42,555 bases of DNA from Lactifluus volemus (lineage: Eukaryota; Basidiomycota; Agaricomycetes; Russulales; Russulaceae), in contig WTXI01000304.1 in assembly GCA_022376515.1 (NCBI GenBank), positions 1 through 42,555 on the forward strand, read 5' to 3'. Positions 11,982 through 23,429 of the stretch are shown here, one piece after another. The notes below the pieces were generated by a model that saw only the letters and a program-made list of their open reading frames with translations, ran no database searches and was not told the origin of the DNA. The translations under genes and the position numbers were made by a program. Numbering within the stretch: position 1 is the stretch's first letter; the number at the start of each line of letters is the position of its first letter.

Positions 11982-13895
11982 TCAGGGTCGCACCATCGGC
12001 ATGATCAGCAGAGGAGGGTTGGCACCAGCATTGCTCGGCAGGCGCGGGCGCTTCAGCGCAGAACGCAGCGGAGGTTTGGGAATGAGTCGGTGCTGCATAT
12101 CAATACGCACGCCCTCCTCATTCATCCAACCTTCTCCATAATCTGGATAGTTTGCGAGGTCAAGAGGGTACCCTTCTCCTGGAGGTGCGGGCTTGTAATC
12201 CCCCTTGTTCGTCCAAAGCTGGTCTCTGTAAGCGAAAGACAAAACGTTAGTGATCACCGTGAGGGAAGGAAAGGAGGGGGGGGATAAAAGACATACCCGC
12301 GACGGTTGTGCCAGCCCTTGCGCCGCTCGTGCATCGGTATCGGTGAGGGGCAAATAAGATTCTCGTCATTGAATCGCACACGTGTAGACACGAGGGTGCC
12401 CTGTCCACGCGGCGCAGACTCCGCACGGCGCAATGGGGCTGGAGGCCCTGGATTTACCGTGGGAAGTGGGTCAGTCGCTCTCCGCACGGGAACCGGCGGG
12501 AAGGCCACACCCACAACGGAGTTTCGATGAATAGATTGTGGACGAGGTTGAGGTGCTGACGAGATGGAGTCACGGCGGACGGGATGGTTGGGTGGTTGGG
12601 GTGCGGCAGGGACCGGATCCCGGACGATCGGTTGTACGGATGGTTGTGGTGGGAGTGAAACCGAATCACGGCGAGTTTGTTGGGCAGACGGTGGCGCTGA
12701 TGGAGGGAGGGAATCGCGGCGAGACCTTCCTGGAGTGTACGTGGGCGGGGCGGACGGTTGGCCTATGATGCTCGAGCGGGCGCCTGGTGATGTGGAGAGT
12801 CCGGGAGGGAGAATCGGTCTCTGTTGTTCTCGCTCGAGGGATGGGGGATGTGAGATTACGGCACGACCAGCGTAGCCGGAATCTTGTCGTTGTACAGGAG
12901 CTGTAGGGGGAAGCACGAGGCTATCGCGAGGCATGGGCGTCTGGATATCCTGCCGACGCTGCAAGGGAACAGGCTGACGTGCGAGACTAACGATCCCCTG
13001 GGTTTGGGAGATCGAAGGGCCTCGCGGGGCGATGACGCTATTCTGGGGCTGTGACGACACAGGCGGGGGCAGGATACGACGGTCCTCAGAGATGGGGGGT
13101 GGACGAGATGACATCATAGAATAATACCGTTGCATCGTGCCAGGCGCTATATCTTCGCCGTTATAGGGACCCTCAGTGATCGTACTATCGGTGTCAGAGT
13201 CCGAAACGGAGCCTGAGTAGCAGGAAATATTAGGATAGTGGGTCAGGCCACAAGGGAGATGCGAACCCACCCTCGGGTAAAGCCACACTGATGATTCCAG
13301 CGTTGTAATTCTGTTGGGCTTGAATAAGCGCTGGGAGGTTGGGCGGAACAATGCGGGAGGGCGAATGATCCGGATCAGAGTCCGAGCCGTCGTCTCTAAT
13401 ACCAAAAATGCTCTGGAGAGTTTCAAGACTACTTGAGGCGAGAATAGAGGCGTCGTCTGGGGCAGAGAAAAAGGATTCCTCGTCGTCATAGAAGTCGGAT
13501 TTTGATGAGACGGAGGCTTCATACACAAATGTGTTCCTAGCACCGGAGGGATAGATACCAAACTTGCGTGAGCCATGCGAATTTTTCTGCTCGTAGGCAG
13601 TGTCGATCGTCGAGCGGTGAATGTAGTTGGCTGGATTGAAAAATGTATCAATGGGAGGGGAAGGGGGTTTTGAAGCACTCGTGACGCGGGTGAGCGCCCC
13701 GCCGGACTTCTGCTCGGAAAGGGTGGGAGCTGGGTAAAATGTTGGAGCGTTTGTGGTATTTTCAAAGATACGAAGTGCCCTACTTGGTAGGTTCATTACA
13801 AAGTTCTAAGATATTAATTAGTCGAGGGTATCGGAGGGGGAAGAGAGAGAATGAACCTTTGCAGGAACACTACGAGAAATTCTAGAGGACGCCAT
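11982..13895 (-). CDS. Proline-rich conserved fungal protein of unknown function
   Basis: Four exons (13895-13857, 13805-13271, 13212-12297, 12225-11982) give 577 residues. The introns are 51, 58 and 71 bp, and all phases agree. The start at 13895 adds a 13-residue first exon (MASSRISRSVPAK) that joins in frame to NFVMNLPSRALRIFEN, which looks better conserved than a start at 13796. The N-terminal third contains DTFFNPANYIHRS and acidic DDEESFF and SDSDPD patches. The middle is Pro/Arg/Ser-rich with repeated RRDS-type motifs and looks disordered. The C-terminal 100 residues are dense in charged and aromatic residues (VRFNDENLICPSPI, RRKGWHNRRGDQLW, YPDYGEGW) and look like the conserved module. 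I recognise the style of this C-terminus from other mushroom proteins but know no function. It is divergent from CFT1. Confidence 0.75.
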
Positions 13896-14520
13896 AATGT
13901 TTTTGGGCACGGTTAAAAGGCAGACGGGCGTTCAGGGTTTGAGGGGGTTTGTCAAGACACTGAGGTCAGAAGGGTCTTAAGGTCGGAAGGGAACTCCCGT
14001 TAGGACAAGCGGTCATGCTTTTAACACGAGCAGGGCCATTAGGGGCACAGGCGTTGATAAACCCGAAATGTAGGCCGAGAAAGGAGTGCTTCATACACGC
14101 GCGAACAGCGAGGAGTGATTTCACCCCTGCAAGTGTGACAGACTAACTTGAAATCCAACAGGCTGGAACACGGTAACGATCGAGTATGACGGTTCAAGGT
14201 TCCTTTAGATCTAAATGTGAGATACGAGAGGTTCTGATTGCGCCCACCCGTGAAAGCACTCTGCACTATGAGTTTCTGATTGTTGGACGGTACCGTCACG
14301 GTAGCTGTTAACTGGAGCGTTACCAAACCAAGTAATACTTCTCACGCCCTCATTGACCCCACACACAACACACACGAAACTGAATATTTCTCTTCCCTAG
14401 GCCTGGGCTTGGGGTTTGCGTCTTGCTTCTGTTAGATTGAAAATTTCAGTTCACCACGAACTATACTTATTTGTCAAATTCCTTTCTCTTTCTCTTTCCT
14501 GAACCCGGACACTACCCACT
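13896..14520. promoter_or_regulatory. Divergent intergenic region between the proline-rich gene and CFT1
   Basis: This 625 bp region separates two oppositely transcribed genes and must carry both promoters. Directly upstream of CFT1, at 14475-14500, there is a CT-rich tract (CCTTTCTCTTTCTCTTTCCT), typical of fungal core promoters. I see no clear TATA box and no gene. Confidence 0.45.
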
Positions 14521-17500
14521 ATGCAAGCGTTATATCAGGAAATCCTTCCTCCAAGCGGTGTAGAGTTTGCCACAACTCTCAGATTTACTCCGTCCACTCT
14601 GGTACAAGTCCCCACACCCTCAACCTCTACGTCACACTACCGAAGCGCACTTTACAATGTCGTCGTCGCACGTGCCAACATTTTGCGCGTCTTCGAGGTC
14701 AGGGAAGATCCTGCACCTATATTACCCCAACTTGAAGACGAACTACAAAGAAGGGCAGATTTACGAAAGGATATGGAACCGGTTGAGGGTGAAGTCGAGA
14801 TGGATGGTCAGGGAGAAGGTTTTGTCAATATGGGTTCTGTCAAGGTGATTTTGGATACTCTTGTGTCTATGTTCGATCCCCTTCCCAATGACAGTCATCT
14901 ACCACCACCCGCGATTCTTGAGTTTCAGTTTTTGGGGCAATTGAACTGATTCTGGCGCATCGCCCCACCAGTTCACAGGTCCCAGAAGCTTGTCCAATCC
15001 GCCGACCGTCACCCGCTTCCATTTTGTCCGTGAACACCACCTTCACGGGACTGTCACAGGACTAGAGAGCGTCCGCATCATGTCATCATACGAAGATAGA
15101 CTCGATCGTTTGCTTGTGTCATTCAAGGACGCCAAAGTCTGTTGACGTCGCTTTTCATTTATACACCGCAAAGTCAACTGACATCACCCAGATAGCCTTA
15201 CTGGAATGGTCTGCCGCCGTACACGACTTGATCACTGTCTCTATCCATACGTATGAACGCGCCCCTCAGCTCGTGAGCTTTGCTTCTGATAAGCACCCCT
15301 TGCCGGAATCTCACCTTCATTTCCCTGGTCTAGCTCTCGCTCGACACGGCCTTATTCAGATCCGAACTCCGGACCGACCCCGCATCTCGGTGCGCCGCAT
15401 TATCCCTTCCAAAAGATGCCCTCGCCATATTGCCCTTCTACCAATCGCAAGCGGATCTCGACGTCATGGAACAAGATTATAGAGCAAGGTGTGTTTGGCG
15501 CGTTTTAAATCTCATGATCCGACTCACACTATCTAGGGATGTGCCTTATTCCCCCAGTTTTGTTCTCGATCTGGCTGCCAGTGTGGATGAACACATCAGA
15601 AACCTTGTCGATTTTGTGTTCCTTCCCGGGTTCAACAATCCGACTATTGCGGCACTCTTTCAACCACAGCAGACATGGACTGGGTAAGGTGATACCCTAT
15701 CTTGGCTCCTTCGTCCATTCTAACTCTATCCCCCTCCCCCTCAGTCGATTGAAAGAGTTCAAGGATACAATGTCGCTGTATATCTTCTCGCTCGAGCTCG
15801 TTTCTCGCACATATCCAATCATAACGAGGGTCGACGGCTTGCCTTATGACTCCTTGTCTCTTATCCCATGCTCATCAGCGTTGGGCGGTGTGGTTATCCT
15901 AGCGAGCAATGCAGTCATCCACGTTGATCAGGCAACGCGGCGTGTTGCCCTCCCTGTGAACGGCTGGCTGCCACGCGTGAGTGATATGCCTAGCCTTCCC
16001 ACGCCTGTGGGCATGCGTGAACTACGCCTCGAGGGGGCGCGTATGGCATTCGTCCAAGAACGCACCCTTTTTGTTGTTCTCGTGGACGGCACCATTATTC
16101 CTTTTGAGTTCGTCGTCGATGGAAAGATGGTGTCGCGTCTCGTGATGGGTGCGGCGCTGGCCCAAACGGCTTCTCCCGCCATCGTCCAGAAGGTGCATGG
16201 CGAGCATTTGTTTGTTGGGAGCATGGTGGGCCCATCTGTATTACTCCGGACCGCGAGCGTGGAGGAACCCGTTACTGAAGTAGACGACCCTTCCGCTTCT
16301 GGGCCTGCTGCGGTCGTCGATGCTGGGAATGCGATGGACTTGGACGACGATGACGGTGTGCATGACACTCCATGCTCATGGCTCCAGCGATCACTAATGA
16401 ATTCGCCTTCACAGACATATACGGAACGTCAAGCCCCGATCCGTTACCCTCTACCTCAACTGTGCCATCGGCGAAAACGCGGACCGTCATCCATCTCTCA
16501 CTATGCGACTCGCTTCCTGCCTATGGGCCCATTTCCGACCTGACGTTTGCCCTTGCGAAGAATGGGGTAAGCGCCATACCGGGCTAGCTTGGTGCCACCA
16601 CGCTGATGAATACCCCGTGTATACCTTGCTGCAGGACCGCTTCGTGCCAGAGCTCGTCACCGCAACAGGTTCCGGTTCACTTGGGGGTTTCACCCTCTTC
16701 CAGGTCCGTACGCCACAACCCTAACCCTGTCACATACTCACAGAAGCGGCCCATTTGGGGGACTCTGCAGCGTGACCTGCCAACCCGTATTAAGCGCAAG
16801 TTGCACGCGATTGGCGGCGCGCGCGGCGTGTGGTCGCTTCCTGTGCGCACGGCGGTGAAGGTCAACGGTGTGCCGTACGACCGCCCCGCGAACCCATTTT
16901 ACTCGGAGAATGACTCCTTAATTCTCGGAACTGATGCCATCCCATCTCCGGGTTTTTCGCGTGTGCGCATTGTCTCCTCTCTCTTTCAGCACAGCTATAG
17001 ACCGTTTACGCAAATGCGGGGCACAGTTCGGTACACGTAGCCCCAAGGGGGACATTACGATCACGACTCGCGTCCAGGGTGTCACCGTTGGTGCCGCGCC
17101 GTTCTTCCTAGGCACCGCCATCCTACACGTGTTGTCAAACGCCATCCGGGTACTCGACCCGGGTACGTTGTATAAGCCTGTAGATATACTCCTTCTAATT
17201 TCATTCCATGCAACAGACGGTACAGAGCGGCAGATTATCAAGGACATGGAAGGTAACAATCAACGACCCAAGATCAAATACTGTAGCATTTGCGACCCGT
17301 TTGTGTTCATCCTACGTGAGGACGATACCATCGGTCTCTTTATTGGAGAACCGGAGCGCGGCAAGATACGCCGTAAAGATATGTCGCCGATGGGCGAGAA
17401 AGTGCGTTGCTTTGGGATACCTTCATTTCCGGGCACTTAACCGTTGGCGGGAAGACATCGCGCTATATCGCTGGCTCATTCTTCACAGATTCAGCTAACA

Positions 17501-20153
17501 TATTCAAAAGTCATGTAAACGAGAATGCACGTACTGCAAACGGCGATACACAGCAATCAACCTCAACCCTTCAAGCCGCCATGACTGCCGGTCAAAGAAC
17601 TCAATGGCTTATGCTCTGCAGACCACAGGGCGTCGTAGAGGTACTCTTCTCATCACGTGATTTTCTTGCCTCATCAATCATGGTCGTTCCGTTGCGCCCA
17701 GATCTGGACCCTTCCCAAGTTGACGTTGGCTTTCTCAACAACCGCGATCGCATCCCTTCAGACCATTCTAGTAGACTCATTCGACCCGCCTGCCCTTTCT
17801 CTCCCTCAGGACCCCCCACGCAAACCTCAGGAGCTCGACATCGAACAAATTCTTATTTCACCTATCGGAGAGACGGACCCTTGGCCCTACTTGCTGGTAT
17901 TATTATTTCTCTTTTTATCGACTTGTCGTTTTTACTAACGAGGCCTGTACTTATAGGTATTTCTCCGATGCGGTCAACTTGCTATTTATCAAGCCCTTCC
18001 CGCGGATCCCAGCTCCGAACCAATACCGCCGACCCGGACGAGTATCCTTTCCGTTAAGTTTGTCAAAACGTTTTCACGCTCGTTTGAGATTCAGCACCCG
18101 GAGGAACAGGAAACATCTGCGCTTGCCGAGCATCGACGCGTCTTGCGCCAGCTGATTCCGTTCGTCACATCGCCAACACCTGATAAGACACTTTCAGGCG
18201 TGTTCTTGACGGGCGAAAATCCGTCCTGGATCCTGCAAACTGACAAAGCAAGCGTCAATGTGATTCCGTCGGGCCATGCCGTCGTGCATGCTTTTACCTC
18301 GACTTCCCTTTGGGATTGGAAGGGAGACTTTTTGCTGTATTCTGACGAGGTAGGGTTACCCCACTTGACCTTGCTAGTAACTACTTCTAATCCATTTTTC
18401 GAGGGTCCGACGCTGCTCGAATGGATGCCAGACATTAATCTCGATATGGGCATGCCGTCGCGACACGTTCCCCGGGGTCGGTCATATACGAATGTCGTGT
18501 TCGAACCGAGCAGTAGTTTGATGGTCGCTGCGTCGCTCACACACGCGCAATTCTCGTCGTACGACGAAGAAGGGAATGAGATATGGTCTCCAGACGGTAT
18601 GTTGGATCTTTTTCATGGCGTTTGTTACTTAGCTGTCCTTTAAGCCCCCAACGTCTCGTATCCGATGAGCGAATGTTCGGCTCTCGAGCTATTCAGCCCC
18701 GACTTTGTTGCTCTCGACGGGTAGGTCCTGTCTTTTATGGTCACCTCAGTGCTTAACAAGTCGGCCCTATATATTCAAGGTACGAATTCGCAGCAAACGA
18801 GTTTGTGAACTCGCTTGCATGTGTTATACTGGAGACTTTGAGTACCGAGTCGGGACACAAAGACTTCATTGCTGTAGGGACAACGATCAATCGTGGCGAA
18901 GACTTGGCGGTCAAAGGCGCCGTATGTTTTCCTCTTTCCCGACCTACTTCTTCTCATATTTTGCGAGCAGACGTATGTCTTTGAGATTGTCGAGGTCGTG
19001 CCAGATCCTGGGTCGGACATCAAGCGCTGCTTCAAACTTCGTTTGCGATGCCGGGACGAGGCAAAAGGTCCCGTGACTGCCGTGTGCGGCATAGATGGTT
19101 ATCTCGTATCATCTATGGGCCAGAAAGTGAGTGTTGCTCACGAGTCAGGTGGACGGTCACGTATTGTCGTCACAGATATTCGTACGCGCGTTTGACCTCG
19201 ATGAGCGCCTAGTTGGCGTAGCATTCCTTGACGTTGGCGTCTACGTAACGACGTTGCGCGCATTGAAGAATTTACTAATCATTGGTGATGCTGTGAAAAG
19301 CGTCTGGTTTGTCGCATTCCAGGTGCGTTCTTTTCGGTATGGAGTTTTCGAAGCAATCTGTTAATCAAGGTGGTTTGACACAGGAGGATCCATACAAGCT
19401 CGCCATTTTAGCAAAGGATCCCCACAAAGTTTGCGTGACGGCTGCGGACTTTGTCTTTGCCGACGAACAGCTGTCTATAGTTACATGTGACGAAGAAGGC
19501 GCAGTACGGATGTATGAGTATGATCCACAAAGTAAGAACTATCATTCTTTTACGTTCAACGTACCTCCCTCAGCCGCTTGCGATATTCTAAGGTCCCGAG
19601 TCGAACAATGGGGAAAACCTCATATGCCGAACGGAGTTTCATAGCCAATCAGAGTATCGCTCCTCTGTGACGATCGCACGCCGGATGAAGGGCGAAGACA
19701 TGGTCGCGCCTCAAGCAAAATTGATATGCGGTAGATTTAGCACACCCACGTAGCCCCCTGATCTCATCTGACTACCCACAGGCCACCCTGATGGCTCATT
19801 GACTGCCCTTGTACCCGCCGACGAGGCGACATTCAAGCGCCTACATCTCCTCCAGGGACAACTTACCCGGAACGTCCAACACACCGCCGGGTTGAACCCT
19901 CGAGCTTTCCGGTGCGCACGCGTCACTCTGCAGTGTTCCATTTTGCCTCTGGACTGATGGCGCGCCATCTTTTCTCAGGATCGTTCGCAACGACTACGTG
20001 TCAAAGCCATTATCACATGGGATTCTCGACGGCCGTTTACTTATGTCATTTTCAGACCTCCCCTTGACGCGACAGAGCGAGATCACTCGACAGATAGGCA
20101 CGGAGCGGATCACAGTACTGCATGACCTGAACGAACTCGGTGGGCCTTGGTAG
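14521..20153 (+). CDS. CFT1: Cleavage and polyadenylation factor CFT1/CPSF160
   Basis: This is the large subunit of the nuclear pre-mRNA 3' processing complex. I reconstruct 23 exons and 1440 residues, a normal CFT1 length. Exon ends: 14844, 15136, 15272, 15488, 15683, 16355, 16566, 16703, 16962, 17162, 17401, 17640, 17896, 18349, 18596, 18720, 18921, 19126, 19322, 19531, 19730, 19911, 20153. The N-terminus (PPSGVE, VVARANILRVFEV) and LLVSFKDAK match the family. The central region follows the beta-propeller plan (FLPGFNNPT, VDGLPYDS, PVNGWLPRVSDMP, FIGEPERGKIRR). The last 350 residues correspond to the CPSF_A domain (GRGEDL-like INRGEDLAVKG, FVFADEQLSIVTCDEEG). All phases are consistent and no stop interrupts. 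The first acceptor is uncertain (14971 chosen; 14978 also possible). The introns are 40-127 bp. Confidence 0.93.
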
Positions 20154-20639
20154 TGGTCGTAACAGTTATCTTATCTGAGTTTTTTTTTCCAAAAAAAAGT
20201 GGATTCACATTTACTTTATGGTAATGGCTTTGAGCGCTGACGCGCTGGCTGTTTACGGATCATGAGAAGCAACTTACTTCGGAACCCGAGGTCATAAAGG
20301 TCAAGGGTTCGTTCACATGTCGAAATAAGCTATTATCGTTTGATTTAATAGACAGACTCCGACCTGATAGACCAGTAGAAGCTTCGTTTACGTGGATAGA
20401 AAACTTCTTTCAGGCGGCCGGAATGAACTGGCTTGACGTTTAACGTTTATCTATTCTCATGATCATATCATGTGGACCAGACACATGGTGTTCTCAGAAT
20501 TAGCGAACCGTGGACCTTTATCATCCCCACCTACAACTTGAAGAGATCTACTTGAAGATCTTCTACAGAAGCTCTCTAGTATCTATGATTCATGCGACAA
20601 CTGGATTCATGATTCATCATACACATTATTTCAAGGTAC

Positions 20640-21174
20640 TCGATGCTTGGAAGTTATCCTATGCTGGAGCATCACAGGCCTGAGGCAATAGCAGAAGGAT
20701 GCTGGATGAGGAAGGTGGGGAGGAGGCAGTAGTGATACAGTATCAATTACTAGCCACTGGTCCATGACAGTGGGCCTCCAAGGGCCTCCCCTCTCACCCT
20801 TGTTAGCCAGGGGCCAAGCCACACATTGTGGCTTAAGCCTGGCTTGTCATTTAGTGAAGCCAAAGGCTCCTCAAGCTAGTGTTGCTGCCACCCATGAGCC
20901 ACTAGGCCAAAATCAGCTCAGCTTGGCTGATTTTGGCTTAGCAGCTCATGAGGAACAACAACATTAGCTCAAGCTGAGCCAAAGCTGGGGCTTCCACACC
21001 AAGCCAGGCCAGAACAGCAATACTCTCTTGAGTCCTGGCTCTTCAGCTTGAACTTGATCTTCACAATACAAGCATCCCCTTTCTCTTGAACCCTCTTGAA
21101 TAGCTTAGCCTCTTGAACTCTTGACCCCACTAGGGATGTGTCAGGAATCAAGGACCTGAAAGTGGCAGTTGCCA
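20640..21174 (-). mobile_element. LTR-like retrotransposon fragment (possible solo LTR)
   Basis: On the minus strand this block begins TGTGGCAACTGCCACTTTCA, a TG start with a nested short palindrome as in many LTR ends. It is unusually rich in AGCC/GGCT and TTCAAGAG words, unlike its neighbours. It interrupts an open minus-strand frame at 21174. I could not find a matching CA end with a target duplication on the far side (near 20600), so the outer boundary is a guess. There is no pol or integrase sequence nearby in the same orientation. Confidence 0.4.
20894..20949. repeat. Imperfect 24 bp inverted repeat (hairpin)
   Basis: Arms 20894-20917 and 20926-20949 pair at 21 of 24 positions around an 8-base loop. 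The inner 12 bp (GCCAAAATCAGC against GCTGATTTTGGC) are perfect. It lies inside the LTR-like block. Confidence 0.8.
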
Positions 21175-21655
21175 CAGGGGGGGATAAGTCGACCTTCCCA
21201 TCGGAGTCGCCGTCATCGCCTCATGCTCGCTTTCGTTGATGGATTGCCCGATCGTGAATCTCGGCAAATCCGTCATGTTCATCGGCGTTGTCATTCGCGG
21301 CGATCTTGACGGCGATGCGTTGTCTCTCGCCCTCCTGAAGAGCTCATTGTCCCGTTGTGAGTTGTGAATATAATGCCCAAGAGCTTGCGACGCTGCTGCA
21401 TAGATACGTGCCGTGAAACCGGGTTGTGCACAACGCTCATTGACTTGTCGGAAGAGGGTTTGCATTGTCACTGTTCTCAAGCATTGGTTTTGTCGAAATT
21501 CACCGACTGCTAAAGGAAGGCTGTGGTGGCCGGAGACCCACTCGACAACCTGAGTAGGGACAATGGGATTACGTGGTTGCCCTGAATGAGATCCTGGGTG
21601 ACTGCGACGAGTTTGACGGTTATGTCTGCGATCGATTCCATATTGGCATTATCTG
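21148..21655 (-). pseudogene. Open frame of unknown identity, probably decayed
   Basis: One minus-strand frame is open for about 169 codons. Its first internal ATG is at 21480, and the frame ends in the LTR-like block (the last residues WQLPLSGP are encoded by the LTR start). A second frame starting with ATG at 21657 encodes MSDNANMESIADITVKLV and would join the first if a 23-base stretch bounded by GT and AG (about 21557-21579) were removed. That is too short for a normal intron, so a frameshift or decay is more likely. I do not recognise the protein; it may be old transposon gag or a truncated host gene. Confidence 0.3.
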
Positions 21656-22087
21656 ACATGTGGAAGTGTGGTTCGAAAGGTGGTTGAAACAGATGATGAT
21701 CGAAAAAATGGAGGGAGAGGATGGCTGGTGAGATTCAAGCGGGGGAGAAAGAGCGAAGCAGAAGGACAATGGAAATTTCGAAGTCGACTCCCAGACAAAC
21801 CCCGGTCCGGCCTGATTCCTGTTGGCACTTGTATGTCCTCTTCAAGAACATCTGAGACAGACGTGTTGGTAACGGCATCTTGAACCTTCGGGGCAAAGCC
21901 CCAGGTCAAAGCGCCTGCATGTATCGGATCCCCGTCCTCCAATTCGCGTGCTCGTTTGAGGTCTAACGACCGGTTTTAGGAAGACACCATAGAAGATGAA
22001 CTGGGTGTATCGTTAGAGAGGAGCAGTCTCGCCTGTCCTTTCCTTTTTTCAGGTAGGGGATCAATTATATAAATTGACTCTTTAAAG

Positions 22088-22111
22088 TTTTTTTTTTTTT
22101 TTTTTTTTTTT
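22088..22111 (-). repeat. 24-base homopolymer T run
   Basis: An uninterrupted run of T on the plus strand (A on the minus strand). It could be the poly(A) end of a minus-strand retroposed copy, but I find no matching coding sequence beside it. Confidence 0.8.
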
Positions 22112-22608
22112 GAATATTACTTAGCTCTCTGGCGTTGCCGCACACCTACCAGTGCGGCGTTGGTTCAGGAGTTCCTGCCCGACTCGATGCGTGCATAATC
22201 GGTTGCGACCTCGGTACATTTCTAGGGGCCGGGGAGCGTCACTGGGTCTAACTGGGCCCCTGAAACTGAAAACTTCTATCGGCTTCCCGTGCGCCTTGAT
22301 TTTCACTCATCGTCGGTTGTTGGAGATAACTTGAAGATGGGTCTCGAATCCTCACTGATGTCTCATTTTGATCTTGTTCTTTCTATATGTTCCCTTTTGG
22401 GGTTATCTTGAAGCAGGGCCACGAGGGAGCGGAAGTACCCTTTTGGATACTGTACTAGTGCTGGACTACTGGACTAACTTACTCCACATGATGGTGTGGT
22501 GCTGCTCTCACAGCGACCGATCACGTACGCGGGGCATTCATTGCCCCGAAAACTGAAACCGTCTTTCGGCCGCCGGCCATGGTCATTTGACCCTTGAGAT
22601 TATTCAAA

Positions 22609-22614
22609 TATAAA
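22609..22614 (+). promoter_or_regulatory. TATA box of the copia gag gene
   Basis: TATAAA lies 45 bp upstream of the gag ATG at 22659, followed by a CT-rich stretch (CCCTCCCTCC). The spacing is right for a real start site just before the ORF. Confidence 0.55.
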
Positions 22615-22658
22615 GAAGCCCTCCCTCCAAGCTGAAACTTCCTCACTTTATTACCACT

Positions 22659-23429
22659 ATGCAAACTGACGACACCGTCCCTACGCTGCTGGCTGATGCG
22701 AGCAACTGGGTCGTCTATCGTAAACTCTTATTCCTAGAACTCGAGTCCCGCTCCCTCCAGCTTCACCTCACCCACGCCGAAGCACCAAAGGAGTACTCCG
22801 ACCTCGATGGCCGAGCTCGCTGGGCCAGGGAAGAAGGGACGGTGAAGCTGATTATAGCCAGTACCGTCCCTGACTCCACTCTCTACAGCATCAGGGAGTG
22901 GACATGCGCGAAGGACGTATGGGAGACCGTGACGAAGATCTATCAGGAGCGGTCCCGACCGATAGTGGCAGACTTGAACAGGAGGCTTAGGAACAAGAGG
23001 TGTCGCGAGGGGGAAAACGTTCACACCCATTTCAGACAACTCTCTGACCTCCGTGAGCAGCTTGCTGAATTGGGCAAGCCCATCGGCGATGAAGAGTACA
23101 CCTACTTGCTGATTATCTCCCTCCCCTCCTCTTACGACCCCATTCTCACTGCCATCGACGCCTCCGCCTACCTTAACGAGAGCACAGTCACTCCTGGCAA
23201 CGTCATCAATGTTGTGGGTGGCGCGTACGACCGGGAGCGGGACGAGAAAGACACCGCCAATGCCAAGAAGAAGGATATCAAATGCCTCAATTGCAAGAAG
23301 CGTGGTCATGTAAAGGCCGATTGTTGGGCGAAGGGAGGTGGAAAGGAAGGGCAGCAACCCATACGCAGAGGCCAGGACAAGATGCGCGCCACGGCAGCCG
23401 AAGAAGATGTCGAATTCGAGGTCTGGTGA
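22659..23429 (+). CDS. Ty1/copia-type Gag (UBN2) with CCHC zinc knuckle, gag-only
   Basis: A single intronless ORF of 256 residues. Residues 10-160 or so follow the UBN2/copia gag pattern (NWVVYRKLLFLELESRSL, AKDVWETVTKIY, REGENVHTHFRQLSDLREQL, LPSSYDPILTAI). Residues 209-222 form a retroviral-type zinc knuckle with Cys209, Cys212, His217 and Cys222 in CX2CX4HX4C spacing, in a Lys/Arg-rich tail. In a full element, protease, integrase and reverse transcriptase would follow. Here the frame stops at 23429 and only 370 bp of unrelated DNA separate it from the RecQ gene. No LTR pair is visible around it. It is either a remnant of a degraded element or a stand-alone gag gene; the intact frame and TATA box keep the second option open. 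Confidence 0.8.
   Translation: MQTDDTVPTLLADASNWVVYRKLLFLELESRSLQLHLTHAEAPKEYSDLDGRARWAREEGTVKLIIASTVPDSTLYSIREWTCAKDVWETVTKIYQERSRPIVADLNRRLRNKRCREGENVHTHFRQLSDLREQLAELGKPIGDEEYTYLLIISLPSSYDPILTAIDASAYLNESTVTPGNVINVVGGAYDRERDEKDTANAKKKDIKCLNCKKRGHVKADCWAKGGGKEGQQPIRRGQDKMRATAAEEDVEFEVW

Larger units (their letters stand above)
20154..22658. other. Repeat-rich intergenic region
   Basis: This 2.5 kb stretch between CFT1 and the copia gag gene holds no clear intact gene. It contains an LTR-like block (about 20640-21174) with an imperfect 24 bp hairpin, a decayed minus-strand ORF (21148-21655), a 24-base T run (22088-22111) and the promoter of the gag gene. Words of the form CTGAAACTGAAAAC...CTATCGGC near 22261 and GAAAACTGAAACCGTCTTTCGGC near 22548 are related, suggesting further short repeats. 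Confidence 0.5.

Noticed and set aside
12254..13765. Long unspliced minus-strand frame of 503 codons as a gene by itself
   Set aside because: Only its middle part is exon; well-formed introns at both ends connect it to better conserved N- and C-terminal exons in other frames.
22734..23357. Minus-strand ORF of 207 codons
   Set aside because: It is the antisense shadow of the copia gag gene.
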